Below, piece after piece: positions 51,522 through 60,537 of a stretch of 64,000 bases of DNA. The stretch covers positions 1 to 64,000 of the forward strand of contig JAEXZL010000042.1 in NCBI GenBank assembly GCA_023451395.1, written 5' to 3'. Under the pieces are notes generated by a model. That model was given only the letters and a program-made list of their open reading frames with translations, had not been told where the DNA came from and did no database searches. This DNA comes from Bacillota bacterium (lineage in GTDB: Bacteria; Bacillota; Clostridia; Clostridiales; Clostridiaceae). The number at the start of each line of letters is the position of its first letter. The first letter of the stretch is position 1. A program made the translations under genes and the position numbers.

Positions 51522-52403
51522 ATGGAAAGAAGCTATGAAAGTTCAAAGGTAATATTAGAAACGATGAAAAAACGTCATTCTTGCAGAGTTTTTCAGGATA
51601 AAGAAATTCCAAAGGAAATCCTTAAGGATATAATAGCAACAGGAATTAGAGCCGCCTCTGGAGGAAATCTACAACCTTATTCAATTATTACTATAAGTGA
51701 CAAAGAAAGGAAAGAGGAGCTATCTAAAATTTGCGCAAACCAGCAGTTTATAAGAAATGCAGCAGTTAACCTTCTTTTTTTATTAGACTGGCATAAATAT
51801 GATATATATACTAGAGAAAAGAGAGCTCCTTTTGCCTGCAACAGAACTTATATGCACTATATAATAGGTATTGAGGATGTTATGTGTGCTGCTCAGAGTA
51901 TAGAGACCGCAGCATTTCTTTGCGGTATTGGTTCTTGTTATGTTGGGACAGTTGTAGATGCAGCAAGGGAAATTGGAGAATTTTTAAAACTCCCAAAGCT
52001 AACTTACCCTGTAGTAATGCTTTCCTTAGGATATCCAAAGCAGGAAGGAAGGTTACAGGAAAAACTATCTCAAGAAGTGATGGTATTTAATGAGGAGTAT
52101 GGAGATTTATCAAATATGGATATTATAAATGCCTATGATGAAAAGTATCAGGGAAAGCTAATGCCTCTTCCTCAAGAGGAGAAATTGAGAACCGAGGCTT
52201 TAGAAAACTTTAGAGAAGCCCTTTTAACTACTTATTCTATGGATGAAGCAGATGAAATTCTAGAAGAAGCTAATATCACAGGATTTATTAATGAAACCCA
52301 AAGACGTTTTGGACTTCACTACAATGCAAGCTTTATGATTGAGGAAAGAAAGAAAAACATTGAAGATTTAAAGGAAATGGGTTTTCATCCCTTTGGAGAT
52401 TAA
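51522..52403 (+). CDS. Nitroreductase-family FMN protein
   Basis: This 293-residue flavoprotein has the nitroreductase fold, with KKRHSCRVFQDKEIPKEIL at the start (FMN-binding arginine), RAASGGNLQPYSIITI and GIGSCYVGTVVDAAREIGEF. The C-terminal extension of about 80 residues is longer than in minimal nitroreductases. It reduces quinones, nitro compounds or related substrates with NAD(P)H. An ATG at 51507 holds the GGAGGG ribosome site, so ATG 51522 is preferred. The gene stands alone after the rsgA leader and before the lysine riboswitch. Confidence 0.85.
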   Translation: MERSYESSKVILETMKKRHSCRVFQDKEIPKEILKDIIATGIRAASGGNLQPYSIITISDKERKEELSKICANQQFIRNAAVNLLFLLDWHKYDIYTREKRAPFACNRTYMHYIIGIEDVMCAAQSIETAAFLCGIGSCYVGTVVDAAREIGEFLKLPKLTYPVVMLSLGYPKQEGRLQEKLSQEVMVFNEEYGDLSNMDIINAYDEKYQGKLMPLPQEEKLRTEALENFREALLTTYSMDEADEILEEANITGFINETQRRFGLHYNASFMIEERKKNIEDLKEMGFHPFGD

Positions 52404-52516
52404 TAAATAAGTCATGATTTTCCTAATATTGTAAAAATTAAAGAATTGGGGAAATTTTAATTAAAGGTTGACAGATGAAAATAAGTTATGTAAACTAAGG
52501 GTAACAATTTAATAAG

Positions 52517-52722
52517 GCCTCATCTTTACAGATGAGGTAGAGGCGCGATATTTAACAGCTTTCAGAGTAACTGTGAGAAGAGTGTTGATACTGGAAGGAA
52601 GGAAATATCGCCGAAGCTTATAATATTTCTCAATATTATTTGCTGGGTCTGCAGTTAAGAGCTGCAGGACTGTCTCAATAAGCTGCCCGGTTTATTGAGT
52701 TGAGCTATCTCAGATGGGAAGG
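52517..52722 (+). promoter_or_regulatory. Lysine riboswitch (L box)
   Basis: The stretch carries the L-box landmarks: GAGGTAGAGGCGCG at 52534, CGCCGAAGC near 52610, CTGGGTCTGCAG near 52643 and GACTGTCTC near 52668. P1 forms between GAGGTAG (52534-52540) and CTATCTC (52705-52711). It lies upstream of an amino-acid ABC transporter, so it should reduce transcription when lysine is plentiful. An additional 8-bp hairpin (52518-52537) overlaps the 5' strand of P1. Confidence 0.88.
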
Positions 52723-52751
52723 AAGGGGATTTACATTTATTATGTATATTA

Positions 52752-52783
52752 CAGAACCTGAGCTTGCCTTAGGTTCTTTTTGT
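52752..52783 (+). terminator. Riboswitch-controlled terminator
   Basis: AGAACCT and AGGTTCT enclose a loop and are followed by TTTTT. It sits after the lysine riboswitch aptamer and before the transporter genes, as expected of an attenuator. Confidence 0.82.
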
Positions 52784-52875
52784 ATTTTCTTCTGTCAAAT
52801 CTATTAGAATAGTGTCGAAGCTCTAAAAGTTCCATTAGAGTGAGGGTAAAAAACAAAAGGAGAGGAAGATTTATT

Positions 52876-53697
52876 ATGAGAAAGAGATTAAGTTTATTAT
52901 TAGCAGGAATTATCTCAACTGCATTATTGTTATCAGCATGCGGGACAAGCACTGGAGGTGGTAATGAGACCTTTAAGGTAGGACTTGAAGCTGGTTATGC
53001 TCCCTTTAACTGGACACAGAAGGATGATTCTAACGGAGCAGTAAAAATAGAAGGAAGTTCAGAGTATGCTGGAGGCTACGATGTGGAGATAGCAAAAAAA
53101 ATAGCTGAGGGTTTAGGCAAAGAATTGGTTATTGTTAAAACAGAGTGGGATGGACTTACTCCCGCTGTAGTATCTGGAACTATCGATGCCATAATAGCTG
53201 GAATGTCGCCAACTGCAGAAAGATTAGAGAGCATAGATTTTTCTGATATATATTATAAATCAGATCTTGTAATGGTAGTTAAGAAGGGCGGAGCTTATGA
53301 AAATGCCTCTTCCTTAAAGGATTTTTCCGGTGCAAAGATTACTGCACAGCTTAATACCTTCCATTACTCTGTAATTGATCAGATAGAGGGAGTTAAAAAA
53401 GAAACAGCTATGGATAACTTCCCTGCTATGAGAGTTGCTTTAGAATCAGGTATTATAGATGGATATGTATCAGAAAGACCGGAGGGTGTAAGTGCAGCCT
53501 CTGCTAACGAAAACTTTAAAATGATTGAGCTTTCTGATGGCTTTGAAACTTCAGAAGAGGATACTGCAATTGCTGTAGGTCTTAAAAAGAATAGTGAACT
53601 AACTTCAAAGATTAATGAAATTTTAGCAGGTATTTCACAAGAGGAGCGTCAAAGCCTAATGGATGCAGCTATTAAAAATCAGCCCGCTGCTAACTAA
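52876..53697 (+). CDS. Lysine-type amino-acid ABC transporter substrate-binding lipoprotein
   Basis: This 273-residue lipoprotein starts MRKRLSLLLAGIISTALLLSAC with a lipobox cysteine. It has the solute-binding fold of family 3 polar amino-acid binders (GLEAGYAPFNWTQ and GGYDVEIAKKIAEGLGKELV). It captures the amino acid outside the cell and delivers it to the membrane permease. The upstream lysine riboswitch is strong evidence that lysine is the substrate. GTG 52840 is an in-frame alternative but AAAAGGAG lies before ATG 52876. A hairpin at 53706 separates it from the permease gene. Confidence 0.9.
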   Translation: MRKRLSLLLAGIISTALLLSACGTSTGGGNETFKVGLEAGYAPFNWTQKDDSNGAVKIEGSSEYAGGYDVEIAKKIAEGLGKELVIVKTEWDGLTPAVVSGTIDAIIAGMSPTAERLESIDFSDIYYKSDLVMVVKKGGAYENASSLKDFSGAKITAQLNTFHYSVIDQIEGVKKETAMDNFPAMRVALESGIIDGYVSERPEGVSAASANENFKMIELSDGFETSEEDTAIAVGLKKNSELTSKINEILAGISQEERQSLMDAAIKNQPAAN

Positions 53698-53705
53698 GGA
53701 AACAT

Positions 53706-53740
53706 AAACCGGGTGCATTAGCAGCCGGTTTTATACTTTA
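53706..53740 (+). other. Intercistronic hairpin between binding protein and permease
   Basis: AAACCGG and CCGGTTT pair with an inner GGTGC/GCAGC helix. Such structures often cause the binding protein to be made in excess of the membrane parts. Confidence 0.6.
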
Positions 53741-53752
53741 AGGAGGAAAATA

Positions 53753-54532
53753 ATGAGTTTTCAAATAGTATTAGATATTATTAGAGATAATTGGCAGATG
53801 TTTTTAAGGGGTGCAGGAATGACACTCCTCATATCTATGACAGGAACAATAATAGGATTTATTATTGGAATTGTAGTAGGTGTTGTAAGAACAATTCCTA
53901 TCCCAGATAAAGGACCTAAAAGAGCAATTCTTAAAACAATAAATGGTATTTTATCCGTCTATATTGAATTTTTTAGAGGAACGCCTATGATAGTACAAGC
54001 TATGGTTATCTTCTATGGTTCAGCTATGGCTTTTAATCTATATATGAATAAAATCTTTGCTGGTATATTTATTGTTTCAATAAATACAGGAGCCTATATG
54101 GCTGAGATAGTCCGTGGTGGTATAGTTTCTGTAGACAAGGGCCAATATGAGGCTGCTCAAGCTATTGGTATGAATCATTTTCAAACCATGGTTAATGTGG
54201 TGATGCCTCAGGTTATAAGGAACATACTACCTGCAACAGGTAATGAGTTTGTAATAAACATTAAGGATACTTCTGTGTTAAATGTTATTTCTGTTACAGA
54301 GCTATACTTCCAGACAAAATCTATAGCAGGTAATAATTTTAGATATTTTGAGTCCTTTTTTGTAGCCTGTATTCTATATTTTGTAATGACCTTTACAGTT
54401 ACAAGAATTTTGAGATTTATTGAAAAGAAACTTGATGGACCAGAAAACTATATAATGATGGGAAATCAGATGCAGGTTGAGACTCCAGAGGATATTTTAA
54501 GAAGAAAAAGTGCAGAGGATATAAGAGTTTAA
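53753..54532 (+). CDS. Amino-acid ABC transporter permease
   Basis: This 259-residue permease has about five transmembrane helices and the cytoplasmic [21 protein letters not shown] loop that contacts the ATPase. It belongs to the HisM/GlnP type and completes the lysine importer started by the upstream binding protein and ended by the ATPase gene 17 bases downstream. AGGAGG precedes the ATG. Confidence 0.9.
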   Translation: MSFQIVLDIIRDNWQMFLRGAGMTLLISMTGTIIGFIIGIVVGVVRTIPIPDKGPKRAILKTINGILSVYIEFFRGTPMIVQAMVIFYGSAMAFNLYMNKIFAGIFIVSINTGAYMAEIVRGGIVSVDKGQYEAAQAIGMNHFQTMVNVVMPQVIRNILPATGNEFVINIKDTSVLNVISVTELYFQTKSIAGNNFRYFESFFVACILYFVMTFTVTRILRFIEKKLDGPENYIMMGNQMQVETPEDILRRKSAEDIRV

Positions 54533-54548
54533 AGGAGGGAGGATTACA

Positions 54549-55286
54549 ATGGAAAAAATTATAGAGGTTCAGCATTTAAGTAAATCCTTTGGAGATCATG
54601 AAGTATTAAAGGATATTGATTTCTCAGTAAAAAAGGGCGAGGTAGTTTGTATTATTGGTTCTTCCGGTTCGGGAAAATCAACCCTACTTAGATGCATAAA
54701 TTTACTAGAAAAGCCTTCTGGTGGACAGATAATGTATAAAGGAGAAAACATATTAGATGATAAACATGATATTTATGCCTATAGGACAAAACTAGGCATG
54801 GTATTTCAGCAGTTTAATCTCTTTAATAATCATAATGTGTTAAAAAACTGTGTAGTAGGACAAGTTAAGGTTTTAGGACGTTCTAAGGAAGAAGCAGAAA
54901 AGGTAGCTCTTAAATATCTTAAGGTAGTGGGAATGGAAAGGTATGTAAATGCTAAACCTAAGCAGCTCTCTGGAGGGCAGAAGCAGAGGGTGGCTATAGC
55001 TAGAGCTCTTTCTATGGAACCAGATGTATTGCTCTTTGATGAACCAACCTCGGCCCTAGATCCTGAGATGGTAGGTGAGGTATTAAAGGTTATGAAGGAA
55101 CTGGCAGATGCAGGCCTTATCATGATGGTAGTAACTCATGAAATGGGCTTTGCAAGAGAGGTAGCTCATAGAGTTGTGTTTATGGACAAGGGTGTAATTG
55201 CAGAAGAGGGAAGTCCAGAAAAAATCTTCAATAATCCTACTCAAGAAAGAACTAAGGAGTTTTTGAAAAGGACATTAAGTAAATAA
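54549..55286 (+). CDS. Amino-acid ABC transporter ATP-binding protein
   Basis: This 245-residue ATPase is typical of polar amino-acid importers, with Walker [18 protein letters not shown], signature [15 protein letters not shown], Walker [20 protein letters not shown] and a [15 protein letters not shown] switch. It forms the energy unit with the adjacent permease. A palindromic GAAGAC-TAA-GTCTTC terminator follows at 55295. Confidence 0.92.
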   Translation: MEKIIEVQHLSKSFGDHEVLKDIDFSVKKGEVVCIIGSSGSGKSTLLRCINLLEKPSGGQIMYKGENILDDKHDIYAYRTKLGMVFQQFNLFNNHNVLKNCVVGQVKVLGRSKEEAEKVALKYLKVVGMERYVNAKPKQLSGGQKQRVAIARALSMEPDVLLFDEPTSALDPEMVGEVLKVMKELADAGLIMMVVTHEMGFAREVAHRVVFMDKGVIAEEGSPEKIFNNPTQERTKEFLKRTLSK

Positions 55287-55293
55287 ATGAATG

Positions 55294-55322
55294 CGAAGAC
55301 ATAAGTCTTCCTTCTTTATTTA
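55294..55322 (+). terminator. Terminator after the lysine transporter operon
   Basis: GAAGAC and GTCTTC pair across a short loop, and a T-rich tail follows. Confidence 0.65.
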
Positions 55323-55365
55323 TTAAAATATCAGAATATTAAATTAATTAATAGGAGGAGTAATT

Positions 55366-55650
55366 ATGAAAGCAATCGTCTCAGTGATAGGAAAAGATAA
55401 ACCTGGAATTATAGCCGGAGTATCAGGCGTTTTATATAAGCTTCAGATTAATATTGAAGATATTACCCAAACCATAATGCAAAAGTATTTTACAATGATA
55501 ATGACAGTAGAGTTAGAGGACTGTGATTTAGATTTTAAGGAGATTGCGGGAGAGCTAAGTGCTCTTGGAGCTTCTCTAGGAGTTGAGGTTCGGATTCAGC
55601 TCCAAAGTATCTTTGACAGTATGCATGCTGTTTCTTATAAAGCTTATTAG
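55366..55650 (+). CDS. ACT-domain protein (UPF0237 family)
   Basis: This 94-residue protein is a single ACT domain with the start [21 protein letters not shown] and a [16 protein letters not shown] strand. ACT domains sense amino acids or related ligands. UPF0237 proteins are almost always encoded just before UPF0210 proteins, as here with a 12-base gap, but no activity has been settled to my knowledge. AGGAGG precedes the ATG. Confidence 0.87.
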   Translation: MKAIVSVIGKDKPGIIAGVSGVLYKLQINIEDITQTIMQKYFTMIMTVELEDCDLDFKEIAGELSALGASLGVEVRIQLQSIFDSMHAVSYKAY

Positions 55651-55661
55651 GAGGTGCACTG

Positions 55662-57011
55662 ATGTATACTAGCAAAGAAATAATTGAAACTATACAGATG
55701 GTGTCAGAACAGCATCTAGATGTGAGAACCATTACTCTAGGTATTTCTCTTTTTGATTGTATTTCTGACAGTAAAGAGGTTACTTGTAGAAAGGTATACG
55801 ACAAGCTTATGAAAAAAGCTGGGAGGCTTGTAGATATAGGTGAGGATATTTCAAAAGAGCTGGGAATACCAGTTATTAATAAAAGGGTATCTGTAACACC
55901 AATTAGTCTCATATCCTCAGCCAGTGGCTGCCATCTTGAGCTCATTAAGACTCTAGATAAAGCTTCTCACGAGCTGGGTATTGACTTTTTAGGAGGTTAT
56001 TCAGCCTTAGTACATAAAGGTATGACCCCTTACGAAAGGGAATTTATTAAAAGTATTCCAGAAGCCTTAGCTACTACAAAGAGAATCTGTTCTTCAGTAA
56101 ATGTAGCCACTACCAGAGCAGGTATAAACATGGATGCAGTAGCTCTTATGGGTAAGGTAGTGAAGGAAGCAGCAAAAATGTCAAAGGAGCAAGATAGTAT
56201 TGCCTGTGCCAAGCTTGTAGTTTTTGCAAATGCTGTGGAGGATAATCCCTTTATGGCAGGTGCCTTTCTTGGGGTAGGAGAAGGAGACGCTGTTGTTAAC
56301 GTAGGTATATCCGGTCCTGGAGTAGTTAAAAAGGCATTAGAAAAGGTACAGGGAGATCTAACGGAGGTTGCTGAAGTAATAAAGCAAACAGCTTTTAAGA
56401 TAACTAGAGTTGGCCAGTTGGTAGCAAAGGAAGCTAGTAGACGGCTTGATGCAAGCTTTGGGATAGTTGATTTATCCTTAGCTCCCACTCCAGTTATTGG
56501 AGATAGCGTAGCTTATATATTAGAGGAAATTGGTTTAGAGTCTGTTGGTGGTTACGGGACAACAGCAGCACTGGCATTATTAAATGATGCAGTAAAAAAA
56601 GGTGGAGTAATGGCAAGCAGTCATGTGGGAGGTCTATCAGGAGCATTTATTCCTGTTTCAGAGGATGCTGGAATGATTGAGGCAGCAAAAAGAGGAGATT
56701 TATCCCTTGAGAAACTAGAAGCAATGACTGCCGTTTGTAGTGTGGGCTTAGATATGATAGCTATTCCTGGTGATATATCTTCTGATATTATTTCTGGGAT
56801 AATTGCTGACGAAATTTCCATTGGAGTAGTGAATAACAAAACCACAGCAGTAAGAGTTATTCCTGTTTATGGTAAGAGGGTGGGAGAATTCGCGGAATTT
56901 GGTGGGCTTTTAGGTAGAGCTCCCATAATGAATATAAATACCTGTAGTCCCGCTAAATTTATAGCTAGAGGAGGACGTATACCTGCACCTATCCATGGAA
57001 ATAAAAATTAA
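55662..57011 (+). CDS. UPF0210/PFL-like family protein
   Basis: This 449-residue protein follows the ACT gene in the conserved UPF0237-UPF0210 pair. It shows [53 protein letters not shown] and a C-terminal [13 protein letters not shown]. It has been likened to formate/acetyltransferase-type glycyl-radical folds, but the glycyl-radical motif is not evident and its biochemical role is unknown to me. AGGAGGTGC precedes the ATG. A possible terminator hairpin lies at 57042. Confidence 0.85.
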   Translation: MYTSKEIIETIQMVSEQHLDVRTITLGISLFDCISDSKEVTCRKVYDKLMKKAGRLVDIGEDISKELGIPVINKRVSVTPISLISSASGCHLELIKTLDKASHELGIDFLGGYSALVHKGMTPYEREFIKSIPEALATTKRICSSVNVATTRAGINMDAVALMGKVVKEAAKMSKEQDSIACAKLVVFANAVEDNPFMAGAFLGVGEGDAVVNVGISGPGVVKKALEKVQGDLTEVAEVIKQTAFKITRVGQLVAKEASRRLDASFGIVDLSLAPTPVIGDSVAYILEEIGLESVGGYGTTAALALLNDAVKKGGVMASSHVGGLSGAFIPVSEDAGMIEAAKRGDLSLEKLEAMTAVCSVGLDMIAIPGDISSDIISGIIADEISIGVVNNKTTAVRVIPVYGKRVGEFAEFGGLLGRAPIMNINTCSPAKFIARGGRIPAPIHGNKN

Positions 57012-57041
57012 TAAGTTATATTTTTGATACAAAAAGAAGTA

Positions 57042-57070
57042 GGAAATGGTAAATTCCATTTCCTGGGAAA
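57042..57070 (+). terminator. Weak terminator after UPF0210
   Basis: AGGAAATGG and CCATTTCCT pair around a six-base loop. The tail is only moderately T-rich. Confidence 0.5.
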
Positions 57071-57149
57071 TTATTTTGTTTAATATGTATACTAATTTGA
57101 TAAAATATACTTTACAAAAGTTATTAACTATATTAAAATAATAACTGGT

Positions 57150-57164
57150 TGATAATGATTATCA
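57150..57164. promoter_or_regulatory. Fur box before the azoreductase gene
   Basis: TGATAATGATTATCA is an exact 7-1-7 palindrome and equals the Gram-positive Fur consensus. It lies 52 bases upstream of the azoreductase start, so the gene should be repressed when iron is sufficient. Confidence 0.8.
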
Positions 57165-57216
57165 TTTAATCGTAAAATTAACTTTTAAGAATATGATTTA
57201 TAAAGGAGGTAATTAC

Positions 57217-57813
57217 ATGAGTAGAGTATTGTATTTAAAAGCAAATGTTAAGCCAGAGGGGACCTCAAGAACTTTTATGGTTTCTGATGCTTTCATAGAA
57301 GAGTATAAAAAAAATAATCCTCAAGATGAGGTAATAATAATTGATTTATATAAAGATATGATAGATTTTCTTAGAATTGAGGATTTAGATAGTATTTTTG
57401 GACCTAAGGACGAAGACAGCATAAATAATCCAAAGCTAATGAATGCATATGAATTTGCTGATGCAGATAAATACGTCATTGCAGCCCCAATGTGGAATTT
57501 AGGTATCCCTGCAATTTTAAAGGCATATCTAGATAGGGTTTCAGTAACAGGTATTACTTTCAAATATACTGCAGAGGGACCAGTAGGTTTGCTTCAAGGT
57601 AAGAAGGCAGTACATATAGTAAGCCGAGGAGGAGGATATAAGGATGCTCCTTATGAAATGGGTGATAGATATATAAGGACTATTCTTGGATTTTTTGGAA
57701 TTAAGGATATTGAAACCATAGCGGTGGAAAATCTTGATGTTATAGGGATGGATGTTGATGCTTTGATAGGAGAAGGCATTGACAAAGCAAAAGAACTAGC
57801 GAAAAACTTCTAA
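57217..57813 (+). CDS. azoR: FMN-dependent NADH-azoreductase
   Basis: This 198-residue flavodoxin-like enzyme matches AzoR: YLKANVKPEGTSRTFMVSDAF at the N terminus, APMWNLGIPAILKAYLDRV and VHIVSRGGGYKD at the flavin site. It reduces azo dyes and quinones with NADH using FMN. An ATG at 57193 has AAAGGAGG inside its frame, so the correctly spaced ATG 57217 is chosen. The perfect Fur box upstream suggests an iron-starvation role, perhaps substituting a flavin for iron-based electron transfer. A terminator follows. Confidence 0.85.
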   Translation: MSRVLYLKANVKPEGTSRTFMVSDAFIEEYKKNNPQDEVIIIDLYKDMIDFLRIEDLDSIFGPKDEDSINNPKLMNAYEFADADKYVIAAPMWNLGIPAILKAYLDRVSVTGITFKYTAEGPVGLLQGKKAVHIVSRGGGYKDAPYEMGDRYIRTILGFFGIKDIETIAVENLDVIGMDVDALIGEGIDKAKELAKNF

Positions 57814-57826
57814 AGGTAAATTTTAA

Positions 57827-57865
57827 AAATCGGTGGATATAAAATCCATCGATTTTTATATTTTT
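57827..57865 (+). terminator. Terminator after azoR
   Basis: AAAATCG-TGGAT and ATCCA-CGATTTTT pair with one G-T and a T-rich tail. Confidence 0.75.
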
Positions 57866-57964
57866 AGAGTATAAAAGAATAAAGCTCTTGAGTTTTGAGA
57901 ATTTATATGGGAAAAGAGAAGAAACTATTATTTGAGTGAGGGCTGATAAATTTATAAGAAGTAG

Positions 57965-58630
57965 GTGGAGAGGTTGAAGGAGAAAGTAGTAAGCTTTATT
58001 GAAATGAATAAGATAATTGCAATCTGTAGAGGGATATATGGAGAAGATTTATTGAAGTTAGTTTCTGCCTTAAAAAAGGGCGGAGTGAAGCTTGTTGAGG
58101 TAACCTTTGACCAGGGTGACGAAAGCTCTTTAGATAAAACCTCAAAAGCTATAAAGGAATTAGTACATAATTTCGGAGAAAAGGTCATAATTGGTGCAGG
58201 AACTGTTATTACCTTAGAGCAGGTCTATGTTGCAAGAGAGGCTGGTGCAAAATATATTATATCTCCTAATGTAAATAAGGAGATTATAAAGGCTTCTAAT
58301 AAACTTAATCTAGTTACAATACCTGGAGCAATGACACCTACTGAGATAATTAAAGCCCATTTAGCTGGAGCTGATTTTGTTAAGCTTTTCCCCGCAGGAA
58401 CCTTAGGGATAAGGTATGCTAAAGATATTCTTGGCCCAATTAACAATGTGAGATTTATTGCCACTGCAGGAATTACTTCTGAAAATTTAGGAGAATTTCT
58501 AAGCCTTGGATTTGCTGGTGTTGGTATTAGTAATTATCTAACCAATAAGGAGCTTGTTAAGAAGGGCGATTTTGAAACCTTAACAAAGCATGGAGAGATA
58601 CTCATGAATATTGTAGAGAAGCATAAATAG
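57965..58630 (+). CDS. KDPG/KHG aldolase family protein
   Basis: This protein of about 221 residues is a 2-keto-3-deoxy-6-phosphogluconate-type aldolase: MNKIIAICRGIYGEDLLK, VEVTFDQGD, GAGTVITLEQ and the Schiff-base lysine in ADFVKLFPAGTLG. It cleaves a 2-keto-3-deoxy acid into pyruvate and an aldehyde. The start is GTG 57965 with a poor site; TTG 57974 after GGTGGAGAGG is an alternative. No kinase, dehydratase or transporter for such a pathway is adjacent, so its substrate route is unclear. Confidence 0.82.
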   Translation: MERLKEKVVSFIEMNKIIAICRGIYGEDLLKLVSALKKGGVKLVEVTFDQGDESSLDKTSKAIKELVHNFGEKVIIGAGTVITLEQVYVAREAGAKYIISPNVNKEIIKASNKLNLVTIPGAMTPTEIIKAHLAGADFVKLFPAGTLGIRYAKDILGPINNVRFIATAGITSENLGEFLSLGFAGVGISNYLTNKELVKKGDFETLTKHGEILMNIVEKHK

Positions 58631-58664
58631 CAACAACTAAATAGAGCTTTATATTACTTAAGAA

Positions 58665-58712
58665 AATAAGGATAGCTACTCCTAAAAAAGGGTTAGCTAT
58701 CCTTATTCTTAC
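58665..58712 (+). terminator. Terminator after the KDPG-type aldolase
   Basis: AATAAGGATAGCTA and TAGCTATCCTTATT form a 14-bp stem. Confidence 0.8.
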
Positions 58713-58863
58713 TTAAAATAGTCTAATCTTTGATGATCCTAGTTGACTTGTTATTATCTTTTGAAAATTAAGTAATATTAATATATAATTGAGATAGATA
58801 AAAAATTATCAAGGAATTGATTTGGTTATAGGGTAAAGCTTATTGGGAAAGTGGGTTGGTTTT

Positions 58864-60537
58864 GTGACGAATTGTTTACAACTAAAAAAATCTAACTGTA
58901 AAAACTGCTATAAATGCATAAGAAACTGTCCTGTAAAATCTATAAAGTTCTCAGATAATCAGGCGCATATTGTAAAAGAGGAATGCATCCTCTGTGGTCG
59001 GTGCTTCGTTGCTTGTCCGCAAAATGCTAAAGAAATCAGAAATGATGTGGATAAGGTTAAGACACTAATTTCCTCAGGAAAAACAGTTATTGCTAGTGTA
59101 GCCCCTTCCTTTGTGGCAAACTACTCGGGTATATCAATGGAAGGTATGAAAAAGGCATTAAAAAAGCTTGGCTTTTCTAGAGCGGAGGAAACAGCAATAG
59201 GTGCTACAATTGTGAAAAAACGATATGAACAGTTAATTGAAAAGGGAGAAGACAATATAATCATCTCTTCTTGTTGTCACAGTGTAAATATGCTTATAGA
59301 AAAATACTATCCTGAGTTTATTCCATATCTTGCAAAGGTTCTGTCTCCAATGCAGGCTCATGGAGTTAAGATTAGGGAGGATAATCCAGAAGCATCAGTG
59401 GTTTTTATAGGACCCTGTATTTCTAAAAAGGATGAAGCAGAAAAATCCAAAGGTATAATTGACTATGTTTTAACCTTTGAGGAGTTAGAAGGATGGCTTC
59501 GAGAAGAAAAGATTGAAATAGAAATAGAAGATGTAATATCAGAAGAAGGAAGAGCAAGGAGCTTTCCTACAAGTGGGGGTATTATTGCTTCAATGGATTT
59601 AAATGAGAATTTCAATTATGTCTCTATTGATGGTATGGATAACTGTATTAATGCAATGGAGGATATTAGTAAGGGGAAAATAAATAATTGCTTTATTGAG
59701 ATGTCTGCTTGTACTGGAAGTTGCATTGGTGGACCAGTAATGAATAGAGAATTTCACAATCCCGTAAGTGATTTTATAGCTGTTAAAAAATACGCAGGGA
59801 AAAAGGACTTTAATGTTGTCCTTGAGAATGAAGCTCTTCTAGAAAAATCCTTTAACTTTGATAGAGTTTCAAAGGCTATGCCTGGTAGTAAGGCTATAGA
59901 GGAAATACTAAGAAAGATGGGTAAGGTAAGCAAGGAGAAGGAATTAAACTGTGGAAGCTGTGGATATAATACATGCAGAGATAAGGCGGTTGCTGTCTTT
60001 ATGGGGAAAGCTGATCTTACCATGTGTCTGCCGTATCTAAAGGAGAAGGCTGAGTCCTTTTCAGATATTATTATTAATAATACTCCGAACGGAATAATTG
60101 TAATGAATGAGGATTTAGAGATTCAGCAAATTAATCCTCAGGCTCTAAAAATATTAGGAATAAGGAATAAGAAGGATATTATCCATGGGCCAATTATTAG
60201 AATATTGGATCCTACAGATTATGTGCTGATTCAAACGGAAGATAAAGCGGTTTATGAAAAGCTTAAGTACTTGGCAGAATACAAAAAATACGTGGAAGAA
60301 ACAGTGGTTTACGATAAAGAATACCATTTAATAATGAGCATTATTAAGGATGTTACAGAGGAACAAGAAATAAGACAGTTAAAGGAGAACCAAAACAAAC
60401 AGACCATAGAGATTACCGATAAGGTTATCGAAAAACAGATGAGGGTTGTACAGGAAATTGCTTCACTTTTAGGAGAAACTACCGCAGAAACTAAGATAGC
60501 TTTAACAAAATTAAAGGAGACTTTATCAAATGAATGA
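58864..60537 (+). CDS. Sensory [FeFe]-hydrogenase-like protein with PAS domain
   Basis: This 557-residue protein starts with two 4Fe-4S ferredoxin motifs (CKNCYKCIRNCP and CILCGRCFVACP). It continues into a hydrogenase H-cluster domain with SSCCHS (C137, C138), GPCISKKDEA and MSACTGSCIGGPV. Another 4Fe-4S domain (CGSCGYNTC) follows, then a PAS-like domain near residues 405-500. The first H-cluster motif has SCCHS in place of the catalytic TSCCPAW, as in sensory members such as HydS/HsfB. It probably senses hydrogen or redox state. GTG 58864 is used; TTG 58843 would add seven residues. It overlaps the SpoIIE-type phosphatase gene by eight bases. Confidence 0.87.
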   Translation: MTNCLQLKKSNCKNCYKCIRNCPVKSIKFSDNQAHIVKEECILCGRCFVACPQNAKEIRNDVDKVKTLISSGKTVIASVAPSFVANYSGISMEGMKKALKKLGFSRAEETAIGATIVKKRYEQLIEKGEDNIIISSCCHSVNMLIEKYYPEFIPYLAKVLSPMQAHGVKIREDNPEASVVFIGPCISKKDEAEKSKGIIDYVLTFEELEGWLREEKIEIEIEDVISEEGRARSFPTSGGIIASMDLNENFNYVSIDGMDNCINAMEDISKGKINNCFIEMSACTGSCIGGPVMNREFHNPVSDFIAVKKYAGKKDFNVVLENEALLEKSFNFDRVSKAMPGSKAIEEILRKMGKVSKEKELNCGSCGYNTCRDKAVAVFMGKADLTMCLPYLKEKAESFSDIIINNTPNGIIVMNEDLEIQQINPQALKILGIRNKKDIIHGPIIRILDPTDYVLIQTEDKAVYEKLKYLAEYKKYVEETVVYDKEYHLIMSIIKDVTEEQEIRQLKENQNKQTIEITDKVIEKQMRVVQEIASLLGETTAETKIALTKLKETLSNE

